This document shows, piece by piece, positions 8,868-17,780 of a DNA stretch of 64,000 nucleotides. The first letter of the stretch is position 1. Each line of letters opens with the position of its first letter. A program made the position numbers and the translations under genes. The notes below the pieces were generated by a model that was given only the letters and a program-made list of their open reading frames with translations, ran no database searches and was not told the DNA's origin. This stretch comes from Bacteroides sp. AN502(2024) (GTDB lineage: Bacteria; Bacteroidota; Bacteroidia; Bacteroidales; Bacteroidaceae): NCBI RefSeq assembly GCF_041227145.1, contig NZ_JBGFSP010000003.1, forward strand, positions 1,550,001 through 1,614,000, in the 5' to 3' direction.

Positions 8868-10562
8868 ATGAAAAAAAACATTGGCATAATTATAACATCT
8901 ATATTAGTGTTATCAGGATGCAACAAACAACAATCCGTATCTGACAGACTGCTAAATGAAGTAGAAAAAGCCATTGCCATAAATCCTGACAGCGCATCCA
9001 ATCTACTAAAAAGCATATCATCTCCTGAAAAACTAGACGACAAAACTTTTGCACGCTGGTGTATGCTATCAGGTAAGATTACAGACGAAATTTTTAATAG
9101 CATCCTACCAACTTACCAATTAGAAAGAGCTTATGACTGGTATTCCTCGCATGGTAGTCCTGATGAACAAGTGCAAATCTTGATTTATTTAGGTCGATCC
9201 TTTTTTGCAGATGGAGATTATGATAAAGCAATGTCAATATATACTAATGCTTTGGATATTGCAGAAAAAAACAAGCTCAATAACCTCATTGGATATACCT
9301 ATGACTATATAGGCGACCTATATCGAGAAAAATTCATGCGAACAGAGGCTATCAAAAGATATGAGATTGCAGCCGAATACTTCAAAAAAGAAAAGAATAC
9401 AGATAGTTATGCTTGTGCATTAAGAGATATTGGACGTGAATATGCACAAATGGATTCATTATCACAGGCCCTAAATATTCTAACTATAGCTGATTCTGTA
9501 GCTACTAATACTAGCAATATTAACGTTACTGCATCAATAAGTAATGCTTTAGGAAATATCTATTCTATGCAGGACAAATACGATAAAGCTGAAAAATTCT
9601 TTCTCAAAGCATTGGTTGGAAAAAATAAAATGCCTAATTATATTGCGCTGATTGACCTATACACTACATCTGATTCAATAGATAAAGCTAAAAAGTTATT
9701 ATTTAGCATACCAAAAGATAATCCAGAATACACATGTAGCATTAAATATTTATATTATCAAATCTATAATGAGGAGAAAAATTATAAAGAAGCTCTTACT
9801 AACTTAGAAGAATATGTTAACATGTTAGATTCTATTGTATATGCCGACAACCAATCCAGAATATTAAATATAGAGTCAAAATATAATCACCTAAAAATTA
9901 GTCAAGAAATAGATAAATTAAAGATTAAGCAACAAGGCTACATTATAGTTTCAGCTATCTGCATAGCCTCCTTATTATTGATAATAATAGGGTATCTCCT
10001 ATATCGAAAAAAAACGAAAAAAAAAATCCAAAGACAAGGAGATGAATTAAATCAAATAAAAACAAATTTACTCTATGTTTCATTAGAACTGGAAAAGAAA
10101 AGAAGATTGTTAGATACATTTAAAGAAAAAAATGAAAACTATAATAAAATGCGGGAAGAAATTAATCTTCTAACTGCCAATTACAAAGAATTACAAAATA
10201 AATCTCTAGAGAACTCACCTCTATTCAAAGAACTAACATATCTAGCCAACCAAAATAAACCAAGAAATAATAAGCCATTAATAACAGAAAAACAATGGAA
10301 ACTTATCACAGATGAAATAACACATATCTATCCAAGTCTTCATAAATACATATATCGTCTATGCCCGGATTTATCAGAACAAGACTTTCAATATTGCTGT
10401 CTTTACATGTATGGGTTCGACACTAACACTGAAGCAAAATTATTAAATATAACAGTTGATTCAGTAAGAAAAAGACGCCTTAGACTTAGAAGAAAATTAG
10501 CTATCACATTACCCGATAATAATGCTACATTATATGAATACTTAATCGAAAATATGCACTAA
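8868..10562 (+). CDS. Membrane-anchored TPR regulator with C-terminal HTH
   Basis: This is a one-component regulator of a Bacteroidetes type. From the ATG at 8868 it has a lipoprotein-like N-terminus with a Cys after LVLSG (near residue 19), then repeated TPR-like helix pairs (about residues 80-330, with A/Y-rich motifs such as YDKAMSIYTNALDIAEKN). A single membrane segment follows (about 357-380, IIVSAICIASLLLIIIGYLL), then a Lys/Glu coiled coil, and a C-terminal LuxR/sigma-region-4-like helix-turn-helix (about 500-545, ending SVRKRRLRLRRKL). In this layout the TPR part faces the periplasm and the HTH the cytoplasm. The gene is AT-rich and directly upstream of the pore-former locus, so it is the natural candidate regulator of it. 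Target and signal are unknown. Confidence 0.8.
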   Translation: MKKNIGIIITSILVLSGCNKQQSVSDRLLNEVEKAIAINPDSASNLLKSISSPEKLDDKTFARWCMLSGKITDEIFNSILPTYQLERAYDWYSSHGSPDEQVQILIYLGRSFFADGDYDKAMSIYTNALDIAEKNKLNNLIGYTYDYIGDLYREKFMRTEAIKRYEIAAEYFKKEKNTDSYACALRDIGREYAQMDSLSQALNILTIADSVATNTSNINVTASISNALGNIYSMQDKYDKAEKFFLKALVGKNKMPNYIALIDLYTTSDSIDKAKKLLFSIPKDNPEYTCSIKYLYYQIYNEEKNYKEALTNLEEYVNMLDSIVYADNQSRILNIESKYNHLKISQEIDKLKIKQQGYIIVSAICIASLLLIIIGYLLYRKKTKKKIQRQGDELNQIKTNLLYVSLELEKKRRLLDTFKEKNENYNKMREEINLLTANYKELQNKSLENSPLFKELTYLANQNKPRNNKPLITEKQWKLITDEITHIYPSLHKYIYRLCPDLSEQDFQYCCLYMYGFDTNTEAKLLNITVDSVRKRRLRLRRKLAITLPDNNATLYEYLIENMH

Positions 10563-10602
10563 TAATCATGTTTTCAGAAGAAACAATCTATAGCATAAGA
10601 TA

Positions 10603-10677
10603 ATGTCCACGCAAAAAATCGTAAACAACTGATTTTCAGTCCCTATTTGTCCACGTTCAAAAACGTACTTTACTTGC
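10603..10677 (+). promoter_or_regulatory. Shared upstream module A (two GTCCAcg copies)
   Basis: The segment starts ATGTCCACGC, has a second TGTCCACGTTCAAAA about 45 bases later, and ends at TTACTTGC, where TTG is the -33 element of the promoter at 10674. A segment of nearly the same layout occurs at 16840-16913 upstream of another lipoprotein gene. The likely reading is a pair of regulator half-sites just upstream of the polymerase. Confidence 0.55.
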
Positions 10678-10704
10678 TTCCCCCCTCATCTCTCTGTAAA
10701 TTTG
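10674..10704 (+). promoter_or_regulatory. Canonical Bacteroides promoter of the pore-former operon
   Basis: The -33 TTG (10674-10676) and the -7 box TAAATTTG (10697-10704) are separated by 20 bases, which matches the Bacteroides sigma-ABfr consensus TTG-N19-21-TAnnTTTG. The start site would be near 10711, about 11 bases before the ATG at 10722, giving a very short leader. Confidence 0.75.
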
Positions 10705-10721
10705 CAAAAACAATTAAATAT

Positions 10722-11099
10722 ATGAGGAAACTAAGTATTGTACTATTATTAATTAGTATTTCATTCATGACAATGAAAGCTAACAATCTATCAGAACATA
10801 AATCTAAGTATTTAGTTCTCAAAAGATGGGATTATCCACAAAGAGCACTTGTTCCTATTCCAATAGAAGCTATCCAAAAAGAAAACTCTATTGAAATTCG
10901 TTTTCTTGAAAACATTGACAATCAAGTTACTTTCCAAGTAAAAGATCAACAAGGAAATATCATGTTCCAAGATGTGATAATAACTCCTAATGAGCAAAAA
11001 ACTTATAAAATTGATTTAAAAGGCTACAAAGCTGGCCATTATAAGCTTCTTTATATAGAAGAAGACATGACTTTAGTTGGAGAGTTTGAAATTGAATAA
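10722..11099 (+). CDS. DUF3244-like secreted protein
   Basis: The product is a 125-residue secreted protein. A signal peptide (MRKLSIVLLLISISFMTMKA) is followed by one small beta-sandwich-like domain with the pattern WDYPQRA-IPIEA-IEIRFL-VTFQVKDQQGN-DLKGYKAGHYKLLYIE-GEFEIE. This pattern fits the DUF3244 family common in Bacteroides. I chose the ATG at 10722 because it follows the promoter; the frame is open further upstream to 10647, but that would overlap the promoter. It is the first gene of the pore-former locus. No enzymatic motif is visible. Confidence 0.7.
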   Translation: MRKLSIVLLLISISFMTMKANNLSEHKSKYLVLKRWDYPQRALVPIPIEAIQKENSIEIRFLENIDNQVTFQVKDQQGNIMFQDVIITPNEQKTYKIDLKGYKAGHYKLLYIEEDMTLVGEFEIE

Positions 11100-11154
11100 T
11101 CAACGATAAATAATAAAAACATCATACTTTATAAACTCTATAAAACTAATAATT

Positions 11155-12489
11155 ATGGGAAACATTTTCAAATTCTTATTAGTGGTGTCTTGCATCACAT
11201 TGTTATTATGCTCTTGCGAAAGTGAGATTGAAAATGAGATTCAGGCATCTACAGAAAAACTGAACTTATCAAGATTGGAATCGGACAGCCTTCAATTAGG
11301 AAGTTATGAATTGTCTAAAATGACAGATGAGCTAAAAGCGTTAAAGGAAAGGATGGATGAACTAAAGAAAACGAAGACACGATCAGTAGCTTCAAGTAAC
11401 TATAGCCAATATTTTTCTGGAAACATGTGGGCTATTAGAGAGTTACCCTTCACACTTAGCACTGGAGGTGGATATTTATCATGCACTGGTTGGGGACAGA
11501 GAGTGACTTATGAGGGATATAATCCTGGCTCTTATGGTAAATTCTATGTCCAAATTCCCTCATCAATTACCGGCATACCCTATTTAATTTATTCAAACTA
11601 CTCGAAAACTCGTCTAGCTGTAGGACATTACACTAGTAATCCAGAATCAAAAATATTACTTGCAATGAACAGTAATTCTACTACAGGAGCCATGGATTCT
11701 TGGGACATTATACCTGCTACTAATAATCCAGGAACTTATATCCTCCAAAATGAATTATATATTGGTCAAGGAAGTAGTGGTTCATGGTGGGATGTATTCA
11801 ATTATGTGGTAGATATACAAGCTAATAATGTTGGTTTCAGCCAATATACACAAAGAACCCAACAGGAATTTACTATCACTCCTGATGCTGTATTCACACT
11901 GAAAAGCCTGGAATTTATCAATCCATATTCCGCAACTGTAACCCAAAGGGACAATGTCTCTATCAAACGAGCCATAACAAACTCTTCATCCCAATTTATA
12001 CGAGAAAACCTCGTATTTGAAAAGACTGTGCAAGAGGACTCCTATTTTAAAGAAGAAAAGGGAATAGCATTTAAGGTTCCAGCCTCAGATACGCTATTTG
12101 CACGACCTACAGTTACATTAGGCGAAATAGATCTTGTTCCTAATGCAAGTATACCAACTGATACAAAATACCAGCCCAATGTACGCAGGGTATTAGAAAA
12201 TACATTAAAACATATAGAACCCGTCAAAGTTTCGCCACGTACAAAACTTACAGTAACCTATTATTTTAAAGAATATGATGTATCAGTAGACTATGTAGCC
12301 ACAATTGAATATAAAGAAGACGGTAAAGATGCTAGAATAGCCAAATTGCCTGGACGTTGGAGCGGAAGGATTCATGTAGATGAAATATCTGATGTTGATT
12401 TTGAAGAGACAAACTTGGATACTCAACAAAGTGTAAAAGGAAAAGTGAACATCAGAAATGCAAGCCAATCATCACCAATCATATTTTAA
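11155..12489 (+). CDS. Lipoprotein with predicted aerolysin-type (ETX/MTX2-like) pore-forming domain
   Basis: The 444-residue protein has a lipobox ending LLLCSC (Cys near residue 21), so it should be a surface or outer-membrane lipoprotein. Residues about 35-75 form a Leu/Lys/Glu coiled coil. About 85-245 is Gly/Tyr/Trp-rich and resembles a beta-trefoil-like binding domain. From about 250 on comes a long run of alternating polar/hydrophobic strands rich in Ser, Thr and Val, with VKVSPRTKLTVTYYFKEYDV near residue 360. That pattern (a P-x-T-x-V strand after a twisted-sheet region) is what aerolysin/epsilon-toxin/MTX2 proteins show. The fold call is my inference from pattern, not a match score. 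It lies 12 bases before a MACPF gene, so a joint role in membrane attack is plausible. Confidence 0.55.
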   Translation: MGNIFKFLLVVSCITLLLCSCESEIENEIQASTEKLNLSRLESDSLQLGSYELSKMTDELKALKERMDELKKTKTRSVASSNYSQYFSGNMWAIRELPFTLSTGGGYLSCTGWGQRVTYEGYNPGSYGKFYVQIPSSITGIPYLIYSNYSKTRLAVGHYTSNPESKILLAMNSNSTTGAMDSWDIIPATNNPGTYILQNELYIGQGSSGSWWDVFNYVVDIQANNVGFSQYTQRTQQEFTITPDAVFTLKSLEFINPYSATVTQRDNVSIKRAITNSSSQFIRENLVFEKTVQEDSYFKEEKGIAFKVPASDTLFARPTVTLGEIDLVPNASIPTDTKYQPNVRRVLENTLKHIEPVKVSPRTKLTVTYYFKEYDVSVDYVATIEYKEDGKDARIAKLPGRWSGRIHVDEISDVDFEETNLDTQQSVKGKVNIRNASQSSPIIF

Positions 12490-12501
12490 AAATATACCTA
12501 T

Positions 12502-14151
12502 ATGAGAAAATCTACTATATTTTCATTTATCATACTGTTTGCAATAGCATCATGTAACAATGAAGACGAAATAAGTTATGCTGATTCGCTAAACAATCAG
12601 GATGATTCAACATCAGAAATCATCTTGCAAGAACGTGACCCAAACCTACCAAAAGTTTGGTCTAAAAAAATAGCACCCAGACCCAATACTAGGGCATCAC
12701 TTACCGATGCTACAGATTTTCTTGGAAATTCTTATGCCATAGAAAACGGAACATCAATTATCGGAGATTTCTCCAATGCTAGATTTCCAATTATTAATAT
12801 GGAAAAGCTACTTGAAAGATATCCTTCATACAGAGTTGCTAAAGAGTTGAGGACAACCTCAACACAAGCTATGTCATACGCTAGCTTTGAACGCTTAGAA
12901 ACTACTTCATCGTTTACTAAAACAGTCAAATCAGGATTCTCACTAAACGTTGGTCCATTCAAATTTGGAAGAACGAAAACTGTAACCGATATTTTCAAGC
13001 ATAATACCAATGATTCCGAACAAGCAGTACATGGAGAGCTTAGTGTTGAGGTTGTCAATACAATGATATCTCTACAAACCGCTCCTAGTGCACTGAAAAA
13101 AATTTCAGCAGATTATTTAGACGAATTATTTGTGGATGCCCTTTATAATTCATCAATGGTTGAATTAATGCAAAGCTATGGAGAGTTTGTCTTAACATCT
13201 TACTACACAGGCGGACGAGCATCGGCTTTATACTATGGCCTTGACAAGCAGAGTACAGATTTCAAAAGTAAAGAACGTGATATGGATAAATCAATAAATG
13301 CGTCCTACTCATGGGATAAAAACTCAGCATCAGGAGATTTCTCTATTGGAACAAAAGATGGCAATTCTTCCACAGCAAACGAATCTTTTTCAGAACTGCG
13401 CGTCTCTATTAAAACATTGGGTGGAGCCTATGGATATAATGTTGCAACACCTCCTTATGACGTTAAAAACACATCCATTAATTTAACAAGTTGGCTTCAA
13501 TCATTAAACGATTCAAGAACACATACAATGATTGACATCCAAGATGGCGGGCTTTATCCTATATCGGATTTTATTTTGGAAGAAAACTTTAAGCAAAGAT
13601 ATAACGACACCCACATGGATTTTCAGCACCAAGAACAACTTGAAGAACCGTATATAGAAATAATGAAAGTATACGTCCGCAAAAGTAGCTCGGGAGAGAA
13701 ATTATATGATATTGTACCTGTACTAAGCACAAGACAAGGAGATAAGCTCATTTTCTCAAATTCAAGTGCAGCAAGTCAATCCGATGCAGAATTAAAAGCG
13801 AACAGTGTTGCCACAACCTTTACCGAAAAAAGTAATGCTATAAAAAATGAAAAGAGCAAATATTATAAACTAGCTATCAAAGCTAATCCGAATAAAGTAA
13901 TAAATCCTATCCTACAAACCACATTATCATTTTCGATAAACGATGTAGAGGAGGTTGGAATGTATAAGTTTAAAAATGCAAATACCAATATTTGGTATAT
14001 CTACAATCCGACATCGTTATATTGTTTTGCATACTACGACGACGATTATATTCTTGATGCATACGGAATCTTAGATTGGGTAAACAGTATACCTGTAAAA
14101 TCAGTTTCAATGACGACTTTATATCAACGATATAGAATATTCGGTTTGTAA
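12502..14151 (+). CDS. MACPF (membrane-attack complex/perforin) domain lipoprotein
   Basis: This is a pore-forming-fold lipoprotein of 549 residues. The signal peptide ends in AIASC (Cys near residue 18). The MACPF region spans about residues 75-345, with the family signature as YGEFVLTSYYTGGRASALY (about 226-244), in which the usual Y-G-T-H-F-x6-GG becomes YGEF-x6-GG. Regions on either side contain Lys/Ser/Asp-rich stretches that could be the membrane-spanning hairpins. The C-terminal 200 residues are beta-rich and probably a targeting domain. Bacteroidales MACPF proteins include the secreted antimicrobial BSAPs and the B. thetaiotaomicron protein BT_3439 of known structure. Here it is co-transcribed with an aerolysin-like lipoprotein. 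Target (rival bacteria or host) cannot be read from the sequence. Confidence 0.85.
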   Translation: MRKSTIFSFIILFAIASCNNEDEISYADSLNNQDDSTSEIILQERDPNLPKVWSKKIAPRPNTRASLTDATDFLGNSYAIENGTSIIGDFSNARFPIINMEKLLERYPSYRVAKELRTTSTQAMSYASFERLETTSSFTKTVKSGFSLNVGPFKFGRTKTVTDIFKHNTNDSEQAVHGELSVEVVNTMISLQTAPSALKKISADYLDELFVDALYNSSMVELMQSYGEFVLTSYYTGGRASALYYGLDKQSTDFKSKERDMDKSINASYSWDKNSASGDFSIGTKDGNSSTANESFSELRVSIKTLGGAYGYNVATPPYDVKNTSINLTSWLQSLNDSRTHTMIDIQDGGLYPISDFILEENFKQRYNDTHMDFQHQEQLEEPYIEIMKVYVRKSSSGEKLYDIVPVLSTRQGDKLIFSNSSAASQSDAELKANSVATTFTEKSNAIKNEKSKYYKLAIKANPNKVINPILQTTLSFSINDVEEVGMYKFKNANTNIWYIYNPTSLYCFAYYDDDYILDAYGILDWVNSIPVKSVSMTTLYQRYRIFGL

Positions 14152-14245
14152 TGAAGAGTACTAATAGATATTCACCAATAAAAAAGACAATCCTTTTAAG
14201 AAAGAGGTAAAATACGTTTCATTTATTAATTCAAATTATTCGCTT

Positions 14246-15357
14246 ATGAAAAAAATTATTCTTACCTTTGACTATTCTACTGTTCTTCGGATTAGTCGTA
14301 TCATCATGTTCTTCAGACGATATACTTCAAAGAGAAAACAACGAACAGCCAAACATTGTAAAAAGAAACAATGAAAAAGCTCGTGAGGCTGGCATAAGAT
14401 TATTAGAATCATTTGGAATGACAAAAAGTCGTTCATTAAGTACCAGTGACTATCCGGACTATTATGGAGGAAGTTATATTAACGGGGATGGTAAACTTGT
14501 TGTTTTTCTTAAAGGAGAAATAGAAAGCACCAAAGCTACTCTTATAAGATTAATAGGCGAAAATGATGTCATATATACGCAAGGCAATTATTCTTATACG
14601 GAGTTGAATAATATTCTAACCAAAATAACTTCATTTATTAGTAGTAATAAAGATTCTCAAATTGCTAAGAATATAAAATACTATTATCTAAATGATTTTG
14701 AGAATAATGTCGTGGTGGAACTTAACAGATTTAATGAAATGGAAATAAAAGAATTTAAATCAGAAATAGTGAACTTTTCAGGAATTGTATTTAAACAATG
14801 CACAAGAGAATTTCAAGACCACTCATTATCTCCAGAAAGTTCTATAGGCATACCTAAAGGCACTGCGTCAATGGGATATAGAGCTACTAGATTTAACACT
14901 GACGGTTTTGTTACTGCAGGACATGCTTATAATACTGGTGCTCCAGCATATTATAATAACACACTAATCGGCAGTTGTGATTTTTCAATTCAAGGAGGTT
15001 CTGTTGATGCAGCATTCATTAGGTATAACTAATTTCTCCATCGTTCCCAATAATGGAAATCTTACCGGAGAAGAATATAATATTTGGGCAGGAGATAATG
15101 TAACCAAGTTAGGAGAGACTATAGCTCAATCTGAAGGTTATATTACGAGTACCAATGCAAATGTAAATGCCGGAGGAATAAGTTATACAGACATGGGAGA
15201 AGCTACATATTTGAGTGCTTCCGGTGATAGCGGAGGTCCAGTATATCTGACAAATAGTAAAAAAGTAATAGGCATACATAAAGGAAGCACAGCTTTTACA
15301 TCTATATTTGTTAAGGTTGATAATATAGCATCAAAACTAAATGCTCATTTTAACTAA
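14246..15357 (+). pseudogene. Trypsin-like serine protease lipoprotein, broken by two +1 frameshifts
   Basis: All parts of a secreted chymotrypsin/streptogrisin-fold protease are present but in three frames. From the ATG at 14246 the frame is lost in a seven-A tract (14249-14255). With six As the product would start MKKLFLPLTILLFFG and run to a lipobox VVSSC. The body then reads in frame through the catalytic His (TAGHAY, near 14920) and Asp (SVDAAF, near 15005) until a stop at 15032. One extra A near 15029 would explain this, because removing it joins AAFIRYTNFSIV. The remaining frame carries the catalytic Ser (SGDSGGP, near 15235) and ends at 15357. The repaired protein would be about 365 residues. 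It is either a recent pseudogene, phase-variable at the A tract, or partly a sequencing artefact. Confidence 0.75.
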
Positions 15358-15371
15358 TATTCATCAATGGA

Positions 15372-15392
15372 TTGGATAAGTAACTTATCCAA
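15372..15392 (+). terminator. Short hairpin after the protease gene
   Basis: TTGGATAAG and CTTATCCAA pair perfectly (nine bases) around a TAA loop, 15 bases after the protease stop. No strong T run follows (TTCATTTC), so it may attenuate or process the transcript rather than end it. Confidence 0.45.
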
Positions 15393-15411
15393 TTCATTTC
15401 ATATTTAGCTT

Positions 15412-15990
15412 ATGTTCAAATTAATATCTATTTTGATAACCAATGGAATTGTTTTATTCATGCTAATCAGTTGTCATAATAAAACAAATAATTCAAGAAA
15501 CGCTATAAACCTTGATTATGAGAATAGTATCGACTCTCTCAATTCACATGAAATGAACACAGCACATTTCATTCATTCCATCGAACCCGGAGAAACGATT
15601 GTAGAAGAAAAACAAATGAAAGGGAAAGAATTGATTACAAGAAAAAATGAGAATATAAAAGTCTACTTTTTATTACAAAACTCTTGTTCAAAAGACGGAT
15701 TCTTGAATACTGAAATTACAAATGATACCATTTTTTATATGAACGATCTCTTTTCATACTATAAGGAAAGTAATGATTCATGGCTTCCTCTCGTTTATCC
15801 AAGTAATTATGTAAAAAATGATATTGAATATTCAATACCTTCTCAAAAGAGCATCCAAATCAAGTTCTTTTTACCTCCTCAAAAAGAATACCCTAAGGGG
15901 AAATACAAACTACAATTGCTATTTCATAACGCTTCGAAAGATACTTACTATTATATTAATAAATTTTTTCTAAGTAACGCATCAAAATAA
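15412..15990 (+). CDS. Lipoprotein of unknown function
   Basis: The 192-residue product has a signal peptide with lipobox FMLISC (Cys near residue 21). The rest is soluble, Asn/Ser/Lys-rich and beta-strand-like, with a proline-containing FFLPPQKEYPKGKYKLQLLF segment near the end. I do not recognise a family. It is the fourth gene of the pore-former locus and in the same AT-rich composition. It could protect the producer, help secretion, or bind a partner; nothing in the sequence decides. Confidence 0.65.
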   Translation: MFKLISILITNGIVLFMLISCHNKTNNSRNAINLDYENSIDSLNSHEMNTAHFIHSIEPGETIVEEKQMKGKELITRKNENIKVYFLLQNSCSKDGFLNTEITNDTIFYMNDLFSYYKESNDSWLPLVYPSNYVKNDIEYSIPSQKSIQIKFFLPPQKEYPKGKYKLQLLFHNASKDTYYYINKFFLSNASK

Positions 15991-16022
15991 GTTATTAATT
16001 AATCAATCCATTTTTTATTATT

Positions 16023-16748
16023 ATGAATACGAAAAAAATTATTGGAATTTCTTTATTATCCCTTTGCATTACATTCTTCATGAGTTGTAGTGATGATGAC
16101 ACTCCAAATGATCCGGCAGACACCATCATACTCAATATGCTTAATGAGCACAATGGAAAAACTTATTTAGGCCAATCAGGAACTTATATCAATGAAGCTA
16201 ATAACTTCGTCACATCTTCTAATTTCATTTCTGACGTAGGAAATGGCGCAGGAGTTGGAGCAAATATTCTACCCTCACTAACCAACCTCACACACGAAGT
16301 AGCGGTTACGCCGGGGCATATTTATCAGATTTTTGATAAAAATACACTTATAGATTTTCCGTCAGGTAATCGTGCTATTCAAGTAGAAGCAAGTTATTAC
16401 CAAGCCTATGTTGTATCTAAAATATTAAATAGCGACATAACTATCGGTGCAATTGTAAAATACATACCAGTTGTCCCTGACAATAATGAACTGCCTGCAT
16501 ATAGGTATAATATTGGAAGCCTTCACTACATAGGTGAAACGGTTGAATTAGCATTACCCCAAAATATAGAGTTTTTCTTGAAAGAACATAGCGCAGGAAA
16601 AAAAGGATTAAATGTAACATCTGCCAATAACAAATTAAGAATAACCCTAACTAAAGCACCTGACATAGTCAACGGACCTTATGGAACATTCGACCTTTAT
16701 ATCCGTTCAAATAATGTCTTTACAGTCGTAGAAGTGAATGTGAAATAA
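16023..16748 (+). CDS. DUF5036-like lipoprotein
   Basis: The 241-residue lipoprotein has a signal ending FFMSC (Cys near residue 22) followed by SDDD. The mature part reads ILNMLNEHNGKTYLGQSG, then AVTPGHIYQIFD and FPSGNRAIQVEASYYQAYVV, which I recall as typical of the Bacteroides DUF5036 family. No function is established. It has the same strand and composition as the preceding genes and is separated from the last lipoprotein gene by a promoter region at about 16840-16958. Confidence 0.6.
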   Translation: MNTKKIIGISLLSLCITFFMSCSDDDTPNDPADTIILNMLNEHNGKTYLGQSGTYINEANNFVTSSNFISDVGNGAGVGANILPSLTNLTHEVAVTPGHIYQIFDKNTLIDFPSGNRAIQVEASYYQAYVVSKILNSDITIGAIVKYIPVVPDNNELPAYRYNIGSLHYIGETVELALPQNIEFFLKEHSAGKKGLNVTSANNKLRITLTKAPDIVNGPYGTFDLYIRSNNVFTVVEVNVK

Positions 16749-16839
16749 GAGCTTTATTATCCAGTAGAACTAAGGGAAAAGGAGAGGAATAAACATCTCT
16801 TTAGTTTCTGAATCAAAGAAAATAAACAATCTTGTTGTT

Positions 16840-16913
16840 ATGTCCATGTAATCAGACATAACCATCAGATTATCACAATCTGTAGGTCTACGTCCAAAAC
16901 ATTTTTTACTTGC
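16840..16913 (+). promoter_or_regulatory. Shared upstream module B (copy of module A)
   Basis: The segment starts ATGTCCATGT, has GGTCTACGTCCAAAA about 46 bases later and ends TTTTACTTGC. Spacing and end match module A at 10603-10677. It lies 45 bases before the lipoprotein ATG at 16959. The expected -7 box downstream is poor (TATTTACA near 16935), so its promoter may need an activator. Confidence 0.5.
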
Positions 16914-16958
16914 ATGATCTTTCATATTGCCACATATTTACAGAAAATATTTAAAAAT

Positions 16959-17710
16959 ATGAAAATTGGTAGATTTTTACTATTCGTATTATTACTGGTA
17001 TCTTCATACAGTTGTTCTGAAGAGCAGTCGTACGAACCTGAAAAGAAATCAATTTCTATATGGGAAGGAGACACATGGCATGTCATTATAGAAACAGATT
17101 TAACAGAGCACAACTATAAGTTAGAATTAGAAGATCAAGAAATTGCGACTGCTATTCTTGACGAAACGAGCGTATGCATCACTACCTACAAAAGTGGAAG
17201 CACCATGATACGACTTATCGATACTGACAATAATAAGATAGCATGTGAAATCTCCGTATATGTCAAATACTTCAAAAGTCCAGAAATTGTCAATTGGGGG
17301 ATTCCGTTAAAATGCAACCCCGATTATCTGGGAGTAATAATAAAAGCAGTGGATCTAAGAATCCCCCCCCAGAAATAGAAATAGAGTTATGAGAAGAAGA
17401 TAAGCCATCCATCGGTGCTACTTATACATTCAATCAGAAAACCAAAAAGTTCACAATGAAAACTGATTCGGGAATATTCAGAGAAGGCACATACGAATGG
17501 AATATTACCTCTTTAACCCTAATGTATGACGATAAAATAGAGAAATTCGGTTTTAAATTTGCTACAAAAATATCACACGGATATATTCTACAGAGTGATA
17601 AAACAGCAGAATATCAGCAACGATATCCTGACGCTGGTATCACAGAAGTAAAAGTGAATCATGTTTGGAAGGACAATGGGGTAATCCAATTAGGAGGACT
17701 TACATTTTAA
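16959..17710 (+). pseudogene. Lipoprotein gene broken at a C8 tract and a TGA
   Basis: From ATG 16959 the product has a signal peptide with lipobox SSYSC (near residue 19), then EEQSYEPE and a small beta-domain. The frame shifts at eight Cs (17363-17370) and stops at 17378. With nine Cs the frame continues as PPPEIEIEL, meets a TGA at 17390-17392, and then stays open through EEDKPSIGATYTFN to a stop at 17710. The downstream part (GYILQSDKTAEYQQR, VNHVWKDNG) has coding-like composition. So two lesions separate the halves; the total would be about 250 residues. No family recognised. Module B sits just upstream. Confidence 0.65.
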
Positions 17711-17753
17711 TTAAATTGAAAAAGGAGGTTATTAACAAACGAAGATTGCCCTT

Positions 17754-17780
17754 TCATCGTTTGTCATGGAATCTATATCC
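17754..17780 (-). pseudogene. C-terminal fragment of decayed PagL-like gene, cut off by IS1182-type element
   Basis: On the minus strand these 27 bases read GYRFHDKR and stop, identical to the end of the intact gene at 42047-43270. The rest of the gene resumes on the other side of the insertion element at 19622. Confidence 0.8.

Noticed and set aside
14977..15357. The second protease piece as an independent gene from its ATG
   Set aside because: It lacks a signal peptide and has only the Ser of the triad; it joins in frame to the first piece after removing one base.
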